From Cavia porcellus (lineage: Eukaryota > Chordata > Mammalia > Rodentia > Caviidae): 64,000 bases of DNA. Made by a program: the position numbers and the translations under genes. Positions within the stretch are counted from its first letter, which is position 1. Each line of letters opens with the position of its first letter. Where the stretch lies: positions 496,001-560,000 of the forward strand of contig NW_026947544.1 of assembly GCF_034190915.1 (NCBI RefSeq), written 5' to 3'. Positions 10,451 to 24,150 of this stretch are shown here, piece by piece. Under the pieces are notes generated by a model, which made no database searches, was not told the DNA's origin, and saw nothing but the letters and a program-made list of their open reading frames with translations.

Positions 10451-13400
10451 ATGCAACAGCAGAGAGATAACATATCAACAATAAAGCAGCATTTAACAGT
10501 AAAGATCATTAATGTAAATGGTCTCAATGCATCAATCAAAAGAAACAGACTAGCAGAATGGATCAAGAAACAAAATCCAACTATATGCTGTTTACAGGAA
10601 ACCCATCTAACCCAGAAGGATACTCACAGACTGAAAGTCAAAGGATGGAAAACAATACTTCATGCAGCAGGAATTCAAAAAAAAAAAAAAAAAAAAAAAA
10701 AAGCAGGAGTAGCCATTCTGTTTGCAGACAACATGAACTTTAAACCAACAATGACATAAAGGACAAACAGGTCACTAAATACTCATAAGGGGAAAACTGC
10801 AAGAGGAAGAGATAATTATCTTAAATATATATGCACCAAACTCGAGAGCACCCAGTTATATAAAACCACTATTAACAGAAATGAAAACTTAAATTATCAG
10901 TAACACAATTGTAACAGGAGACTGTAATAGGCCATTGACACCAAGGGACAGATCAACGAGACAGAAAATGAGCAAAGAAATAACAGAACTGAATAACACC
11001 TGCGAACAAATAGATTTGATAGACATATACAGAATGTTCCACCCAACAACATCAGAATACACATTCTTCTCAGCAGCACATGGATCATTCTCTAAAATAA
11101 ACCATATATTAGCTCATAGAACATATTTAAACAAATGCAAAAGAGTTGAAATCATCCCTTGCATGTTATCGGATCATAGCGCTCTGAAATTAGAAATTAG
11201 TGATAAAAGATACTGCAAAAATCCCGCAAACAAATGGAAACTGAATAACACACTGTTGAGTAATCAGTGGGTCAAAGAAGAAATTAAACAACACCTAAAA
11301 GAAAATCAAAATTCAGATACAACTTATCAGAATTTGTGGGATGCAATGAAAGCCATCTCAGAGGAAAATTTATTGCACTGGGTTCCCACATCAGGAAAAC
11401 AGAATGAATACAAATAAATAACTTAATGCTACACCTCCAACAGCTAGAAAAAGAAGAGCAAGTCAAGCCCAAAGCCAAAAGAAGAGAGGAAATTATAAAA
11501 ATCAGAGCAGAAATCAATGCAATAGAGACTAAGAAAACAATCCAAAGAATCAACGAATCAAAGAGTTGGTTCTTTGAAAGAATAAATAAAATTGATAAGA
11601 CCCTACCCAACCTTATTTAAAAAGGGGAAGAAAAAGCTCTAATTCATGCAATAAGAAATGAAAAGGGTGAAATCACTACAGATCAAATAGAAATACAGAA
11701 TATCATCAACACCTATTTCAAAAACCTCTACTCTCAAAAGTTTGATAACACAGAAGAAATAGACAGCTTCTTAGAAACATATGAAGTACCAAAGCTAGAC
11801 TAAGAGGATGTAAAACTGCTGAATAACACCAATTTCTGTTAATGAAATTGAAAATGTAATTAAGTCCTTACCTATGAAGAAGAGCCCAGGCCCAGATGGA
11901 TTCACTGCAGAATTCTACAAGAAATACAAAGAAGACCTAATGCCGACACTCATCAAACTATTCAATGAAATTGAAAGGGAAGCAATGCTTCCTAAGTCAT
12001 TCCTGGAAGCAAATATTACTCTAGTGCCAAAACGTGAGAAAGACCCAACTAAAAAAGAGAACCATAGACCAATTTCCCTAATGAACACAGATGCAAAAAT
12101 CCTCAATAAAATATTGGCAAATAGGATGCAGCAAATCATCAAGAAGATTATACACCATGACCAAGTGAGGTTCATCCCAGGAATGCAGAGATGTTACAAC
12201 ATACGTAAATCAATAAATGTAAACCACCATATCAATAAAGCCAAAAGTAAGAATCACATGATCATTTCTATAGATGCAGAAAAAGCCTTCGATAAGGTCC
12301 AACATTTATTCATGATAAGAACTTTACAGAAAATTGAAATAGATGGTCTTTACCTCAATGTAATAAAGGCCATTTATGACAAACCAACAGCTAGCATCAT
12401 ACTAAATGGCCAAAAATTGAAAGCCTTTACTTTAACATCAGGCACAAGACAAGGATGTCCTTTACCACCATTCCTATTTAATACAGTACTGGAAGTACTT
12501 ACCAGAGCAATTAGGTAAGAGAGAGAAATAAAAGTGGTAAAGATAGGAAAAGAAGAAGTTAAATTATCATTGTTCGCAGATTACATGATACTCTACATAG
12601 AAGACATCCCTAAACTCCATTGAAAGACTCTTAGATACAATAAATAAGTTCAGTAATGTGGCTGAATACAAAATCAATACTCAGAAATCAATAGCATTCC
12701 TATACATGAACAAGAAAATCACAGAGAGGGAAATAAAAGAAATAACACTCTTCACATTAGCAAGCAAAAGAATGAAATATTTAGGAGTTACTCTTACAAA
12801 AGAAGTGAAAGACCTATACAGGGAAAATTATGATATACTGAAAAAAGAAATTGAAGATGATCTCAGAAAATGGAAACACATCCCTTGCTCATACAGATCC
12901 AATGCAATCCCACTAAAAATACGGTCAAACATACCTTATAGAACTAGAGAAATCACTCCTAATATTCACCTGAAAGCAGAAGAGTCCTAGAACAGAAAAG
13001 GCAATTCTAAGCAGCAAAGGCAAAGCAGGAGCCATCACAATCTCTGACTTGAAGTTATACTAAAAAGCAACAGTGGTAAAATCAACATGGTATTGGAATC
13101 AAAACAGAGCCAAAAATAAATGGAATAGATTACAAGATACAACCACAACTACAAATGCACTAAACCACCTTATCTTTGATAAAGGAGCCAAGCAGGTTCA
13201 CTGGAAGAATGACAGTCTCTTTAATAAATGGTGCTGGAAAACCTGGCTCTCCATTTGCTGAAAACTAAAGCTGGACTCATCTCTATCACCGTGTACTAAA
13301 TTAAAATCTAAATGGGTCAAAGATCTGAATATTAAAACCGAAACACAAAATCTAGACAAATTGGGTAGAAAACTTGAAGACGTATGGGTTTGTAGAGAAC

Positions 13401-14220
13401 CCACGAACAGGACTCAAACCGCATGGAAAATACTTCCCAGAATCAATAACTGGGACCCATTCTTATTAAAAAGTTTCTGCATGTCAAAAGAAATCTCCTG
13501 AATAGTGAAAAGAAAACTCACAAACTGGGAAAAGATTTTAGTGAACTCTCTCTCAGACAAGGGACTCTTGACTAAAACATATAAAGAATTATAAAAACTC
13601 AGACCACCAAAATTCAAAGATCCAATCTAAAAATGGGCATCTGAGATGAATACCCACTTCTCAGATGAAGAAATACAAATGGCAAATAAATACATGAAAA
13701 AATGTTCATCATCATTGGTCACTAGAGAAATGCAAACTAAAACCATATTGAGATACCATCTCACTCCTGAAAGAATGGCCAGGATCAAGAAAACCAACAA
13801 CAACAAATACTGGAGGGGTTGGGGGAAAGTGGAACTCTTCTACACTTTTGGTGGGAGTGTAGACTGGTACAACCTTTGTGGAGGTCAGTCTGGAGATTTC
13901 TCAAAAACCTGGGATTGGAAGTCCCATTTATTCCAGCTATTCCACTTCTAGGCATATTCCCAGAAGAACTGAAAGCATCATACCACAGTGATATATGTGC
14001 ACCTATGCTTATAGCAGCACAATTTGTAATTGCCAGATCCTGGAAACAACCCAAGTGTTCATCAACTGAGGAATGGGTAAAAAAGTTGTGGTATTTCTAT
14101 ACAATGGAGTATTATTCAGCTATAAAGAAGGATCACATTGAGATATTTATCAATAAATGGGCACAGCTTGAGACCATACTCATAAGTGAAATAAATCAAT
14201 CTCGCATGTGTGAATACTGA
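10451..14220 (+). pseudogene. L1-B ORF2, broken, catalytic box mutated
   Basis: The usual start codon context reads ATATCAACAATAAA at 10472 (ATA, not ATG); an in-frame ATG lies at 10451. The endonuclease N-terminus (10451-10759) keeps the NGLNA and LQETHLTQK motifs. The second endonuclease part (10935-11417) keeps a [10 protein letters not shown] motif. RT pieces are open at 11874-12518, with [12 protein letters not shown] and SIDAEKAFD. At 12574-12588 the polymerase box reads FADY instead of FADD, replacing a metal-binding aspartate. The C-terminal fragment (13819-14220) ends at the L1 stop. A 26-nt A tract sits in the endonuclease frame. Confidence 0.9.
10677..10702 (+). repeat. Expanded poly-A tract within L1-B ORF2
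   Basis: Twenty-six adenines replace the seven present at the same place in L1-C. The reading frame continues across the tract as a lysine run between GIQ and AGVAIL. Confidence 0.9.
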
Positions 14221-15471
14221 ATAGTTTCCCTAATGTAAGTAGTGATTCAAATATATAAAATATGTGGTAATCATGATTCCCCATTATGTGGCCTTGGAGT
14301 CTTATAAAGTTTTCACTTATTAATTGGAAAGGCTTTATTCTGGGCTTCTTGATATGGAAATATTTGAAGCTATAGTATATGAATTTTTATTCAAATATTT
14401 CAAGAAAAAAGACAGACACTATTGTAACTACTATTTAGTCGGGTTATTTGGTGGTGAAGCACTAGTGTGCTGAAACAGTCATGCTTTGATCTCTTTTGTT
14501 ATATTGTTATGTCCTGTATTATCTCAATCTCTCCCTTATTCATTAAAAAATTATTTAGTTATTTTTTAATTAAGGGGTAAAATTTTAAAAATAGCAGGAT
14601 ATGTGATAGCAACTTTTTTGATTTCCTATTAACTTGTTTTGAAGTCCTGTAGTACTCTCACTATCTTGTTTTGACTGATTAGACTCTGTTCCATTCTGTA
14701 TGATCATATCAAGCTTGAGGGTATAGGCAATTACTTTGAAGGCAATAAGATTCACTAATATGCCCATTCTGGTTTGATTATTGTCTCCTTTGGAAATTCT
14801 GTAATGTTTACAATGCTTAAGTTTTATTGGTCTTGTTTTTCTACTGTTTTGTTCAATTTATAATATCTAATGAGACAGACAATTCTTTTTAAGGAAACAG
14901 GAGACATTGTTGATAACCATTGTTGATAACCTTGTACTCTGTTTTCCATCATGTGCTATGTCTATCCTTGTTTTGACTTACAGCTTTATTTTGCCATATT
15001 TGAATTTGTTCTCTCCCAAAAAATTGTAATAAGAACTAAGGAGTAATAAAACCCAAAATGTGTAAATTTTGTTGTAAAAAAGAGAGGGAAAAAATGCTCT
15101 AACGGATACAACAGAAAGTGTGCATAGGGGTGTTACATAGCTGACCCTATTGTTTTAATTGGATCATTGAACACAACTGTTTGCAGTCTCACTGTTTGAA
15201 TGTTCAATTTGTATGCTTTGATACTGTGATTTGCAACTATCTCTAAGATGATAATATGTAATCTATCAACTAGTGATTTCTTACTTTTTTTTGTAGTTCT
15301 GTATTACTTGTACCCTTACACCACTTTGTTTTGTTTTGTCTTTTTCTCCTTTTCCTTTTAAATAAAATTTAAAAAAAAGAAATTATTTAAAATATAGACA
15401 AGAGAATATTTTTGATTGAAATTTTTGGTTGGGGGGTTTGATCTTTGTTTTGTTTGGGGATTTATTGTTGC

Positions 15472-15588
15472 TGTTTTTTTTTTGAGACAGAGTCCCATTA
15501 TGTAGGCTAGGCTAGCCTTCAACTCATAGCAACCCTCCTGCTTCAGACTGAGTACTGAAATGACAGGAGTCCACCACCATGCCTCGCC
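15472..15588 (-). mobile_element. B1-type SINE, antisense
   Basis: The plus strand reads TTTTTTTGAGACAGAGTC, then a TGTAGGCTAGGCTAGCCTTCAACTC phrase and CACCACCATGCC. This is the reverse complement of a 7SL-derived B1 body with its tail to the left. It is diverged from the B1 consensus. B1 supports a rodent source. Confidence 0.8.
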
Positions 15589-15599
15589 AAAAAAAAAAA

Positions 15600-15712
15600 A
15601 TTATATATATATAAATATATATTATATATATAATTATACATATAATGTATAATATATATAATATATTTTATATAATATATTACATATATATATATATATA
15701 TGTATATGTATT
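15600..15712. repeat. (TA)n-rich low-complexity tract
   Basis: Almost pure alternating A/T with a few C/G interruptions follows directly after an A run left of it. The stretch 15713-15925 after it shows no recognisable feature. Confidence 0.93.
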
Positions 15713-15925
15713 TTCAATGTCCAGAACAACAGTGAGTTTTGTGGTACAAATTCAAACTATCCCATAATATATGTACAATTGGGGTCCCCAAGGAAGGAGG
15801 CAGAAGTAATAGTTGAAAATAAGAGAAAAAATTCAAATTCAGTGAAAAACTATAATCCTAAAATCAAAAGACTCTAGTATTGGAATCAGAAATAGTATAG
15901 TTTTTTGGTTGATATTGAAAAATTC

Positions 15926-16257
15926 AACACAAGAATAGATTATTAAAAGCTGTCAGAGAGAAAGGACAGATCACTTATAAAGGAAAACCTATCAGAATCA
16001 CAGCAGACTTCTCAGCACAAACGATAAAGTCAAGAAGAGCATGGAGTGAAGTATTCTAGATCCTAAAGCAAAATGATTTCCAGCCTAGACTGATGTATCC
16101 TACAAAACGATCATTCAAAATTGATGGTGAATTACGATACTTCCATGACAAAGAACAGCTGAAAAACTTCATGAACACCAAACCAACCCTGCAAAAAATA
16201 TTGAAAGACAGTTTAGATACACAAAGGAAAAAACCACTAAGCAAAGCAGATAATTAA
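15926..16257 (+). pseudogene. L1-C ORF1 C-terminal remnant
   Basis: Only the last third of ORF1 is present: the QKNRLLKAV...RQITYKGKP-like region and the ITADFSAQT phrase, ending in TAA at 16255-16257. Stops interrupt it (for example in the segment near 16055). Confidence 0.85.
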
Positions 16258-16281
16258 ACAGAACAGAACAGAAAGATAGAG

Positions 16282-19200
16282 ATGCAACAGCAGAGAGATA
16301 ACTTGTCAACAATAAACCAGAATTTAACCGTAATAAACATTACTGTAAATGGTCTCAATGCACCAATCAAAGGAAACAGACTAGCAGGATGGATCAAGAA
16401 ACAAAATCCAACCATATGCTGTTTACAGGAAACCCATCTAACCCAGAAAGTTACTCACAGACTGAAAGTCAAAGGATGGAAAACAATTCTTCATGCAGCA
16501 GGAATCCAAAAAAAGGCAGGAGTAGCCATTCTGCTTGCAGACAACGTGAACTTCAAACCAACAATGACCATAAAGGACAAAGAAGGTCACTACATACTCG
16601 TAAGGGGAAAACTGCAAGAGGAAGAGATAACTATCTTAAATATATATGCATCAAACTCCAGAGCACCCAGTTATATAAAACAATTATTAACAGAAATGAA
16701 AACTCAAATTATCAGTAACACAATTGTAACAGGAGATCTTAATACACCATTGATACCAAGGGACAGATCAACCAGACAGAAAATTGGCAAAGAAATAACA
16801 GAACTGAATCACACCTGCAAACAAATGGATTTGATAGACATATACAGAATGTTCCCCCAACAACAACAGAATACACATTCTTCTAAGCAGTACATGGATC
16901 ATTCTCTAAAATACACCATATATTAGCTCACAAAACATATTTAAACAAATGCAAAAGAGTTGAAATCATCGCTTGCATGTTATTGGATCATAGCATTCTG
17001 AAATTAGAAAATAATGATAAAAGATGCTGCAAAAACCCCGCAAACACGTGGAAACTGAATAATACACTCCGAGTAATCAGAGGGTCACAGAAGAAATTAA
17101 AGAAGAAATTAAACAAAACCTAAAAGAAAATGAAAATGCAGATACAACTTACCAGAATTTGTGGGATGCAATGAAAGCCGTCCTGAGAGGAAAATTTATT
17201 GCACTGAGTTCCCACATCAGGAAAACAGAATGAATACAAATAAAGAAGTTGATGCTACACCTCAAACAGCTAGAAAAAGAAGAGCAAGTCAAGCCCAAAG
17301 CCAAAAGAATAGAGGAAATTATAAAAATCAGAGCAGAAATCAATGCAATAGAGACTAAGAAAACAATCCAGAGAATCAATGAATCAAAGAGTTGGTTCTT
17401 TGAAAGAATAAATAAAATCGATAAGCCCCTAGCCAACCTTATTTAAAAAAGGGAAGAAAAAGCTCAAATTCATGCAACAATAAATGAAAAAGGTGAAATC
17501 ACTACAGACCCAATAGAAATACAGAAGATCATCAACACCTATTTTGAAAAACTCTACTCTCAAAAGTTTAATAACACAGAAGAAATAGACAGATTCTTAG
17601 AAACATATGAAGTACCAAAGCTAGATCAAGTGGATGTAAAACTGTTGAATAACCCAATCTCTGTTAATGAAATTGAAAATGTATTTAAGTCGTTACCTAC
17701 AAAGAAGAGCCCAGGCCCAGATGGATACACAGCAGAATTCTACAAGAAATACAAAGAAGACCTAATGCCGACACTCCTCAAACTATTAAATGAAATTGAA
17801 AGGAAAGCAATACTTCCTAAGTCATTCCTGGAAGCAAATATTACTCTAGTGCCAAAACGCGAGAAAGACCCAACTAAAAAAGAGAACTACAGACCAAGCT
17901 CCCTAATGAACACAGAGGCAAAAATCCTCAATAAAATATTGGCAAATAGGATGCAGCAAATCATCAAGAATATTATACACAATGACCATGTGGGATTCAT
18001 CCCAGAAATGCAAGGATGGTTCAACATGCATAAATCAATAAATGTAATCCACCATATCAATAAAGCCAAAAATAAGAATCACATGATCATTTCTATAGAT
18101 GTAGAAAAAGCCTTTGATAAGGTCCAACATTTATTCATGATAAGAACTTTACAGAAAATTGAAATAGATGGTTTTTACCTCAATGTAATAAAGGCCTTTT
18201 ATGACAAACCAACAGCCAGCCTCATACTAAATGGCCAAAAATTGAAAGCCTTTACTTTAAAATCAGGCACAAGACAAGGATGTCCTTTATCACCACTCCT
18301 ATTTAATATAGTACTGGAAGTACTAGCCAGAGCAATTAGGCAAGAGACAGAAATAAAAGTGGTAAAGATAAGAAAAGAAGAAGTTAAATTATCATTGTTT
18401 GCGGATGACATGTTACTCTACATAGAAGACACCCTGAACTGCATTGAAAGACTCTTAAATACAATAAATAAATTCAGTACTGTGGCTGGATACAAAATCA
18501 GTACTCAGAAATCAATAGCAATCCTATACACGAACAACAAAATCACATAGAGGGAAATAAGAGAAACTACACTCTTCACATTAGCAAGCAAAAGAATGAA
18601 ATATTTAGAAATTACTCTTATGAAAGAAGTGCAAGACTTATACAGTGAAAATTATAATACACTGAAAAAGGAAATTGAAGATGATCTCAGAAAATGGAAA
18701 GACATCCCTTGCTCATGTATAGGAAGAACAAACATTGTGAAAATGGCGATTCTCCAAAAACTGTTATAGAGGTGCAATGCAATCCCTATAAAAATACCAT
18801 CAATATACCTTACAGATCTAGAGAAATCACTCCTAAATTTCATCTGGAACCAGAAGAGACCTAGAATCGCAAAGGCAATTCTAAGCAGCAAAGACAAAGC
18901 AGGAGGCATCACAATCCCTTACTTGAAGTTATACTACAAAGCAACAGTAGTAAAATCAACATGGTATTGGAATCAAAACAGAGCCAAAGATCAAAGGAAT
19001 AGATTACAAGATACAACCACAACTACATACACACTCAACCACCTTATCTTTGATAAAGGAGCCAAGCAGGTTCACTGGAAGAACGACAGTCTCTTTAATA
19101 AATGGTGCTAGAAAAACTGTCTCTTCATTTGCTGAAAACTAAAGCTAGACCCATGTCTATCACCATGTACTAAATTAAAATCTAAATGGGTCAAAGATCT

Positions 19201-20082
19201 GAATATTAAAACAGAAACACTCAATCTATTGTAAGACAAATTGGGTAGAAACCTTGAAGACATAGGAGTAGGTAGAGAATTCATGAACAGGACTCAAACC
19301 GCACCGGAAATATTTCCCAGAATCAATAACTGGGACCCATTCTTATTAAAAAGTTTCTGCATGTCAAAATAAATCTCCAGCATAGTGAAAAGAAAACCCA
19401 CAAACTGGAAAAAGATTTTAGTGAACTCTCTCAGACAAGGGACTCTTGACTAAAACATATAAAGAATTAAAAAACTCAGACCCCCAAAATGCAAAGATCC
19501 AATCCAAAAATGGGCATCTGAGATGAATACCCACTTCTCAGATGAAGAAATACAAATGGAAAATAAATACATGAAAAAATGCTCATCATCATTTGTCATT
19601 AGAGAAATGCAAATTAAAACCATACTGAGATACCATCTCACTCCTGAAAGAATGGCCAGGATCAAGAAAACCAACAACAACAAATGCTGGAGAGGATGTG
19701 GGGGAAAAGGAACTTTCCTACACTATTGGTGGGGGTGTAGACTGGTGCAGCCTTTGTGGAGGTCAGTCTGGAGATTTCTCAAAAACCTGGGATTCGAAGT
19801 CCCATTTATTGCAGCTATTCCACTTCTAGGCATATTCCCAGAAGAACTGAAAGCATCATACCACAGTGATATATGCGCACCTATGTTTATAGCAGCACAA
19901 TTTGTAATTGCCAGATCCTGGAAACAACCTATTTGTCCATCAACTGAGGAATGGATAAAAAGTTGTGGTATTTCTATACAATGGAGTATTATTCAGCTAT
20001 AAAGAAGGATCACATTGAGATATTTATCAATAAATGGGCACAGCTTGAGACCATACTCATAAGTGAAATAAATCAATCTTGC
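16282..20082 (+). pseudogene. L1-C ORF2, near-complete but interrupted
   Basis: The first open segment (16282-16926, 214 aa) is most of the AP-like endonuclease, with NGLNAPIK, the catalytic-glutamate motif LQETHLTQK and TGDLNTPL. The second (17630-18550, 306 aa) is RT fingers and palm, with [37 protein letters not shown] and [11 protein letters not shown], so both active-site aspartate motifs are intact. C-terminal pieces follow at 18923-19111 and 19523-20002. Stops and shifts near 16926, 17100, 17440, 18550 and 18770 prevent a full ORF2p. Confidence 0.9.
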
Positions 20083-21375
20083 ATGTGTGAATACCGAATA
20101 GTTTCCCTAATGTAAGTAGTGATTCAAATATATAAAAATATGTGGTAATCATGATTCCCCATTATGTGGCCTTGAAGCCTTATAAAGTTTTCACTTATGA
20201 ATTGTAACGGCTTTATTCTGGGCTTCTTGATATGGAAATATTTGCAGCTATAGTATATGAAGTTCTATTCAAATATTTCAAGGAAAAAGACAAACACTAT
20301 GGTAACTACTATTAAGTCGGGTTATTTGGTGGTGAAGCACTAGTGTGCTGAAACAGTCATGCTTTGACCTCTTTGTTATATTGTTATGTCCTGTTTTATT
20401 TCAATATCTTCCTTTTTCTTTAAAAAATTAGTTATTTCTTATGTTTGTTTTAATTAAGGGGAAACATTTTAAAAATTAGCAGGATATATAATATTAACTT
20501 TTTTTGATTTCCTATTAACTTGTTTTGAAGTCCTGTAATACTCCCACTATCTTGTTTTGACTGATTAGACTCTGTTCCATTCTGTATGATAGTATCATGT
20601 TTGAGGGTATAGGCAACTACTTTGAAGGCAATAAGATTCACTAATATGCACATTCTGGTTTGATTATTGTCTCCTTTGGAAGTCCTGTAATGTGTACAAT
20701 GCTTAAGTTTATTGGTCTTGTTCTCTACTCTTTTGTTCAACTTTATAATATCTAATGAGATAGACAATTCTTTTTAAGGAAACAAGAGACATTGTTGATA
20801 ATGTTGTACTCTGTGTTACATCGTGTGCTATATCTATCCTTGGTTTTGACTGACAGCTTTGTTTTGCCATATTTGACTTTATTCTCTCCCCAAAAAATGT
20901 AATAAGAACTAAGGAGTAATAAAACCCAAAATGTGTAAAATTTGTTGTACAAAAGAGAGAGGAAAAAAGAACTCTAAAGGATACAATAGTAAGTGTATTG
21001 AGGGGTGTTAAATAGCTGACCCTATTAATGTTTTTGTTTTGATCATTGAACACAGCTGTTTGCAGTCTCACTGTTTGAATGTCCACTTTGTATGCTTTGA
21101 TACTGTGATTTGCAACTATCTCTAAGATGATAATATGTAATCTATTAACTGGTGATTTCTTACTTTTTTTTGTAGTTCTGTATTACTTGTACCCTTACAC
21201 TGCTTTGTTTTATTTTGTGTTTCTCTATTTTTCCTTCTAAATAAAAATTTTTAAAAAGATATTAGGATCCTATGATTCCACACAGACTATAAGACTGAGG
21301 CGCTGTCCCATGATGTTATCTGAAATAAACCACTTATTTTTTGCAGGATTTGAGTTCCAAAGCAGGCAATTTAAG

Positions 21376-21675
21376 TCAGCTGAAGGAGGACAGGGTGTCC
21401 TCATCTGCTAGTAAATGATAATACTTGTTCAAGATTGTATAAACCAGTGTGGTGTCCTTGTCAGGAACAAGACCAATGCAAAGAACCTCTCTGGTCAGCA
21501 TCTTTATTTTCATCTCACATAATGGGATCAGTGTTTCCCCTTTTTGTTCAGTGATGATTTGCCTATTCTCTGAGTCCCAAATTACACTGAGCCTTTGTGC
21601 ATATAGGGAAGGACGGGTCAGTGAATAGGCTTTGTTGGGTAAAGGTAAACTATAAAGGGAGTGTAGAACGTGTCT
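21376..21675 (-). other. Unidentified 99-codon open frame (possible gene or pseudogene remnant)
   Basis: The frame runs without a stop from just after a TAA (21676-21678) to a TGA (21376-21378). The only internal ATGs lie around codons 55-59, so a start would have to be upstream, for example on another exon. The translation is complex and globular-looking, with SLTRPSLYAQRLSVIWDSE near residues 18-36 and a hydrophobic-acidic C-terminus (LVYTILNKYYHLLADEDTLS, residues 77-96). I do not recognise a family. In AT-rich DNA 99 open codons is notable, but over 64 kb and six frames it can occur by chance. Confidence 0.3.
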
Positions 21676-22759
21676 TTAAAAATTTCTTACATAGGTTTTC
21701 TTTGTTCTGTCATTCAGATTTGTGGTGATAGACTCAGAATTTCAGTTTAATATTCTCAAGATGTTTGCTCATCAGGAGTGAGAAAGCTAAAGGACTTACT
21801 TCATGCCACAGCAGGATTTCTGGATGTCATTTGGAGCCTATCCAGTTAAGAAAGACCAAATCTTTTTCTCCTTCTTCTTACCCCTGTTACCAGCAATCAT
21901 TCATTTTCCTCCATTTCAGTATCTCAATCTATTTTAACACTTGATGGTCTTTCTCAAAGACATAGTACTCACTTTAAATGAAAATACATAGGAAGAAAAT
22001 GAGAAGTGTCATTTCATAGGCCTTCTTGTATGTTTGCTACTTAAATGTCATGGTTACATAATCAATTTGTTTTCCTCCAGGTACTCTTGTCCTTTCAGTA
22101 GCATCTCCTTCACAAAGATCTCTCCTATTTTTCAGGAAGACACCACTAGGGGTACATTTTGTTCATGCTAGCTTGTATCTGTAGCTGTTCATAGGATCCT
22201 GAAAGGATGCCTGTGATAGAGGAGTATTGAAATGTGCTAAACATAAAATGCACAAGGGGACTTTCTTATCTGAGTGCCAGTGTTTTTTGCTTTGAGAGCT
22301 TGAATCTGGAAAGACAATACAGATCAATTGAGATGGTAAATTTCAGAACTGGGACACAAGCAAATATGGGGATGCTGTGTGGAACTGCTAGCAATGCCAA
22401 GAAAGTAAATTACCACTTAATTGCACTGATCTAGGAGAACACAGCTGTAGCAAAAGTTTCACTGGCTCTCCTGTGTTTGACATTTAAACTTTTATTAAAT
22501 CTGAGAGACTTGGAAAGATGGTGGTTTGTTTACACATTTGTTTGTTCTTTGCCTTTAAGAAATCTGATAAAAGAGCCTCATTAGTTGCCTGTAGCCCAAT
22601 TTTCTAGCCTTCAACCATGGATTAAAAGGATTGAGTATGACAGAGGGTAGTGGCTAGCCAGGGGTGCCACAAGCAAGGAAGGTATATTTTCCTATGTAAT
22701 ATATTTATCTGCCTACTCTACTATTCATCTGTCTGTCAGTCTATCTATCAAGAAATATC

Positions 22760-22889
22760 TTTTGAGACAAAGTCACACCATGTAGTTGAGACTCACTTTG
22801 GACTCACGTTGTAGCCCAGGCTGGTCTTGAACTTGTGAGGATCCTTTTGTGTCAGCCTACCAGTGGTACCATTACAGGCATGAACTACC
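22760..22889 (-). mobile_element. B1-like SINE fragment, antisense
   Basis: The plus strand shows TTTTGAGACAAAGTCACACC, then GTAGCCCAGGCTGGTCTTGA and ATTACAGGCATGAACTACC. This is the antisense layout of a B1/Alu-type body with an internal disruption between the two parts. Confidence 0.7.
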
Positions 22890-24150
22890 TTGTCAATATC
22901 TGTGGGATATTTGCATAATTTACTGAAGAGCAACATGCAAGTGGTGCAATGGTTAGCTGCATGCTTCAAAAAAAAATACTTCTGGATTTGAAGGCTGGAG
23001 TTTCCTAGGAATACTAATCCTGACAATTTTGAGACATATTTAGCCAACTTAACTGCTTAATGTTAAGTAAACAGCAAGGAAATGAATCACATCAGAATAA
23101 ACCATCTCTTTCTGTGATGTAATATGAAGGAAATGGAAAAAAACTCTACCTGAGTCCATCATGAGTCAGAGAGCAATAGCAGTGGGTAAGATAATGCATG
23201 GCCTTACTAGTAGGGAGCAGGTAGGCAGTACACATCAGATTAAGCATTCTAAAAGAGACAAGGGGCTTTTAGAGTGTGACACAGGAAGAGAACATCACTG
23301 AGTATAGAAGAGATAATGTGGTATAGGTGAATCACTCTAAGTTTGAGGTGACCTAAACTGCAAAGAGAGATCCTATGTCAAAAAATGAAAAATCCCCAAA
23401 GTGAAAAGCAAAGGATAGAATGGGGTCCTATACTTCCCAAAGGGACATGACTCCCGATGCAAATATCTCACATTTTGCTTCACCATTATAATGTAGCACC
23501 ACCATGTGAGAGCTTTCAATACATGGAGGATGCAAATCAAACCTGAGGAGTTCCTCGGGGAGAGGATCAACCAGATGCACTGTGGAGAGAATTTGTCTTT
23601 CTTTTGCTGTATTTCTTCTTCTGACTCAGCACTTGTGAGCTAACTTGATATACATAGAAATATATTCAACTCTGATATAGCAGTATAGTGAACATTAATT
23701 TAAAGTGTCACAGATGGTAAAATTAAGCCATCAACCACTGCTCTGCAGGTGCATGGTGGCATAATCTTTCTGCATATGTTTAGCCTCTGTAGACTATTTA
23801 GAGCTATTAAGCAAAGAAAGCAAAAAGGTGAGACAAGCATTCACTGGAAAAAATTTTGAGTCATTCAAATATGTTCTTCAATTCACAGGAACAAAACTTG
23901 CCAGGTACATTGGGGAGAAAGGACCTACCCTAAGGGGGAAAGGATCTTATGTCATAAAGTTGGATGTGTAGGAAGCCAGAAGTTAGTCACAATATTACAA
24001 AGATTGTAGGAAAGTTCTCAGAGAGGTGACTCAGCAGGGTCACCTTAGAAGTCTGGTGTTTCCAAATTGTCTTTTCTTAGAAACCCTGATGCTTTAATTC
24101 TTTGATTAACTAGATATTTAATTGATGAATAAATTATTTAAGTAATGAAC

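Larger units (their letters stand above)
8529..15383 (+). mobile_element. L1-B: full-length LINE-1 with tandem promoter monomers
   Basis: About 6.85 kb: tandem GC-rich 5'UTR monomers (8529-9420), ORF1 (9493-10431), ORF2 (10451-14220), 3'UTR (14221-15340) and an AATAAA/A-rich end near 15360-15383. It is more intact than L1-A but inactive. ORF1 has lost about 125 bp near 10285, ORF2 has several stops, and the catalytic FADD box reads FADY. Its 3'UTR is nearly the same as that of L1-C, which starts about 540 bp downstream, so the two are close relatives of one subfamily. Confidence 0.93.
15926..21257 (+). mobile_element. L1-C: 5'-truncated LINE-1
   Basis: The copy starts abruptly inside ORF1 (matching L1-B from about 10206), continues through ORF2 and 3'UTR, and ends at an AATAAA/A-rich tail near 21238-21257. 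There is no 5'UTR, as expected from incomplete target-primed reverse transcription. A possible short target duplication GATATT lies at 15911-15916 and 21258-21263, too short to be certain. It shares subfamily-specific 3'UTR sequence with L1-B and keeps the longest RT frame in the window. Confidence 0.92.
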
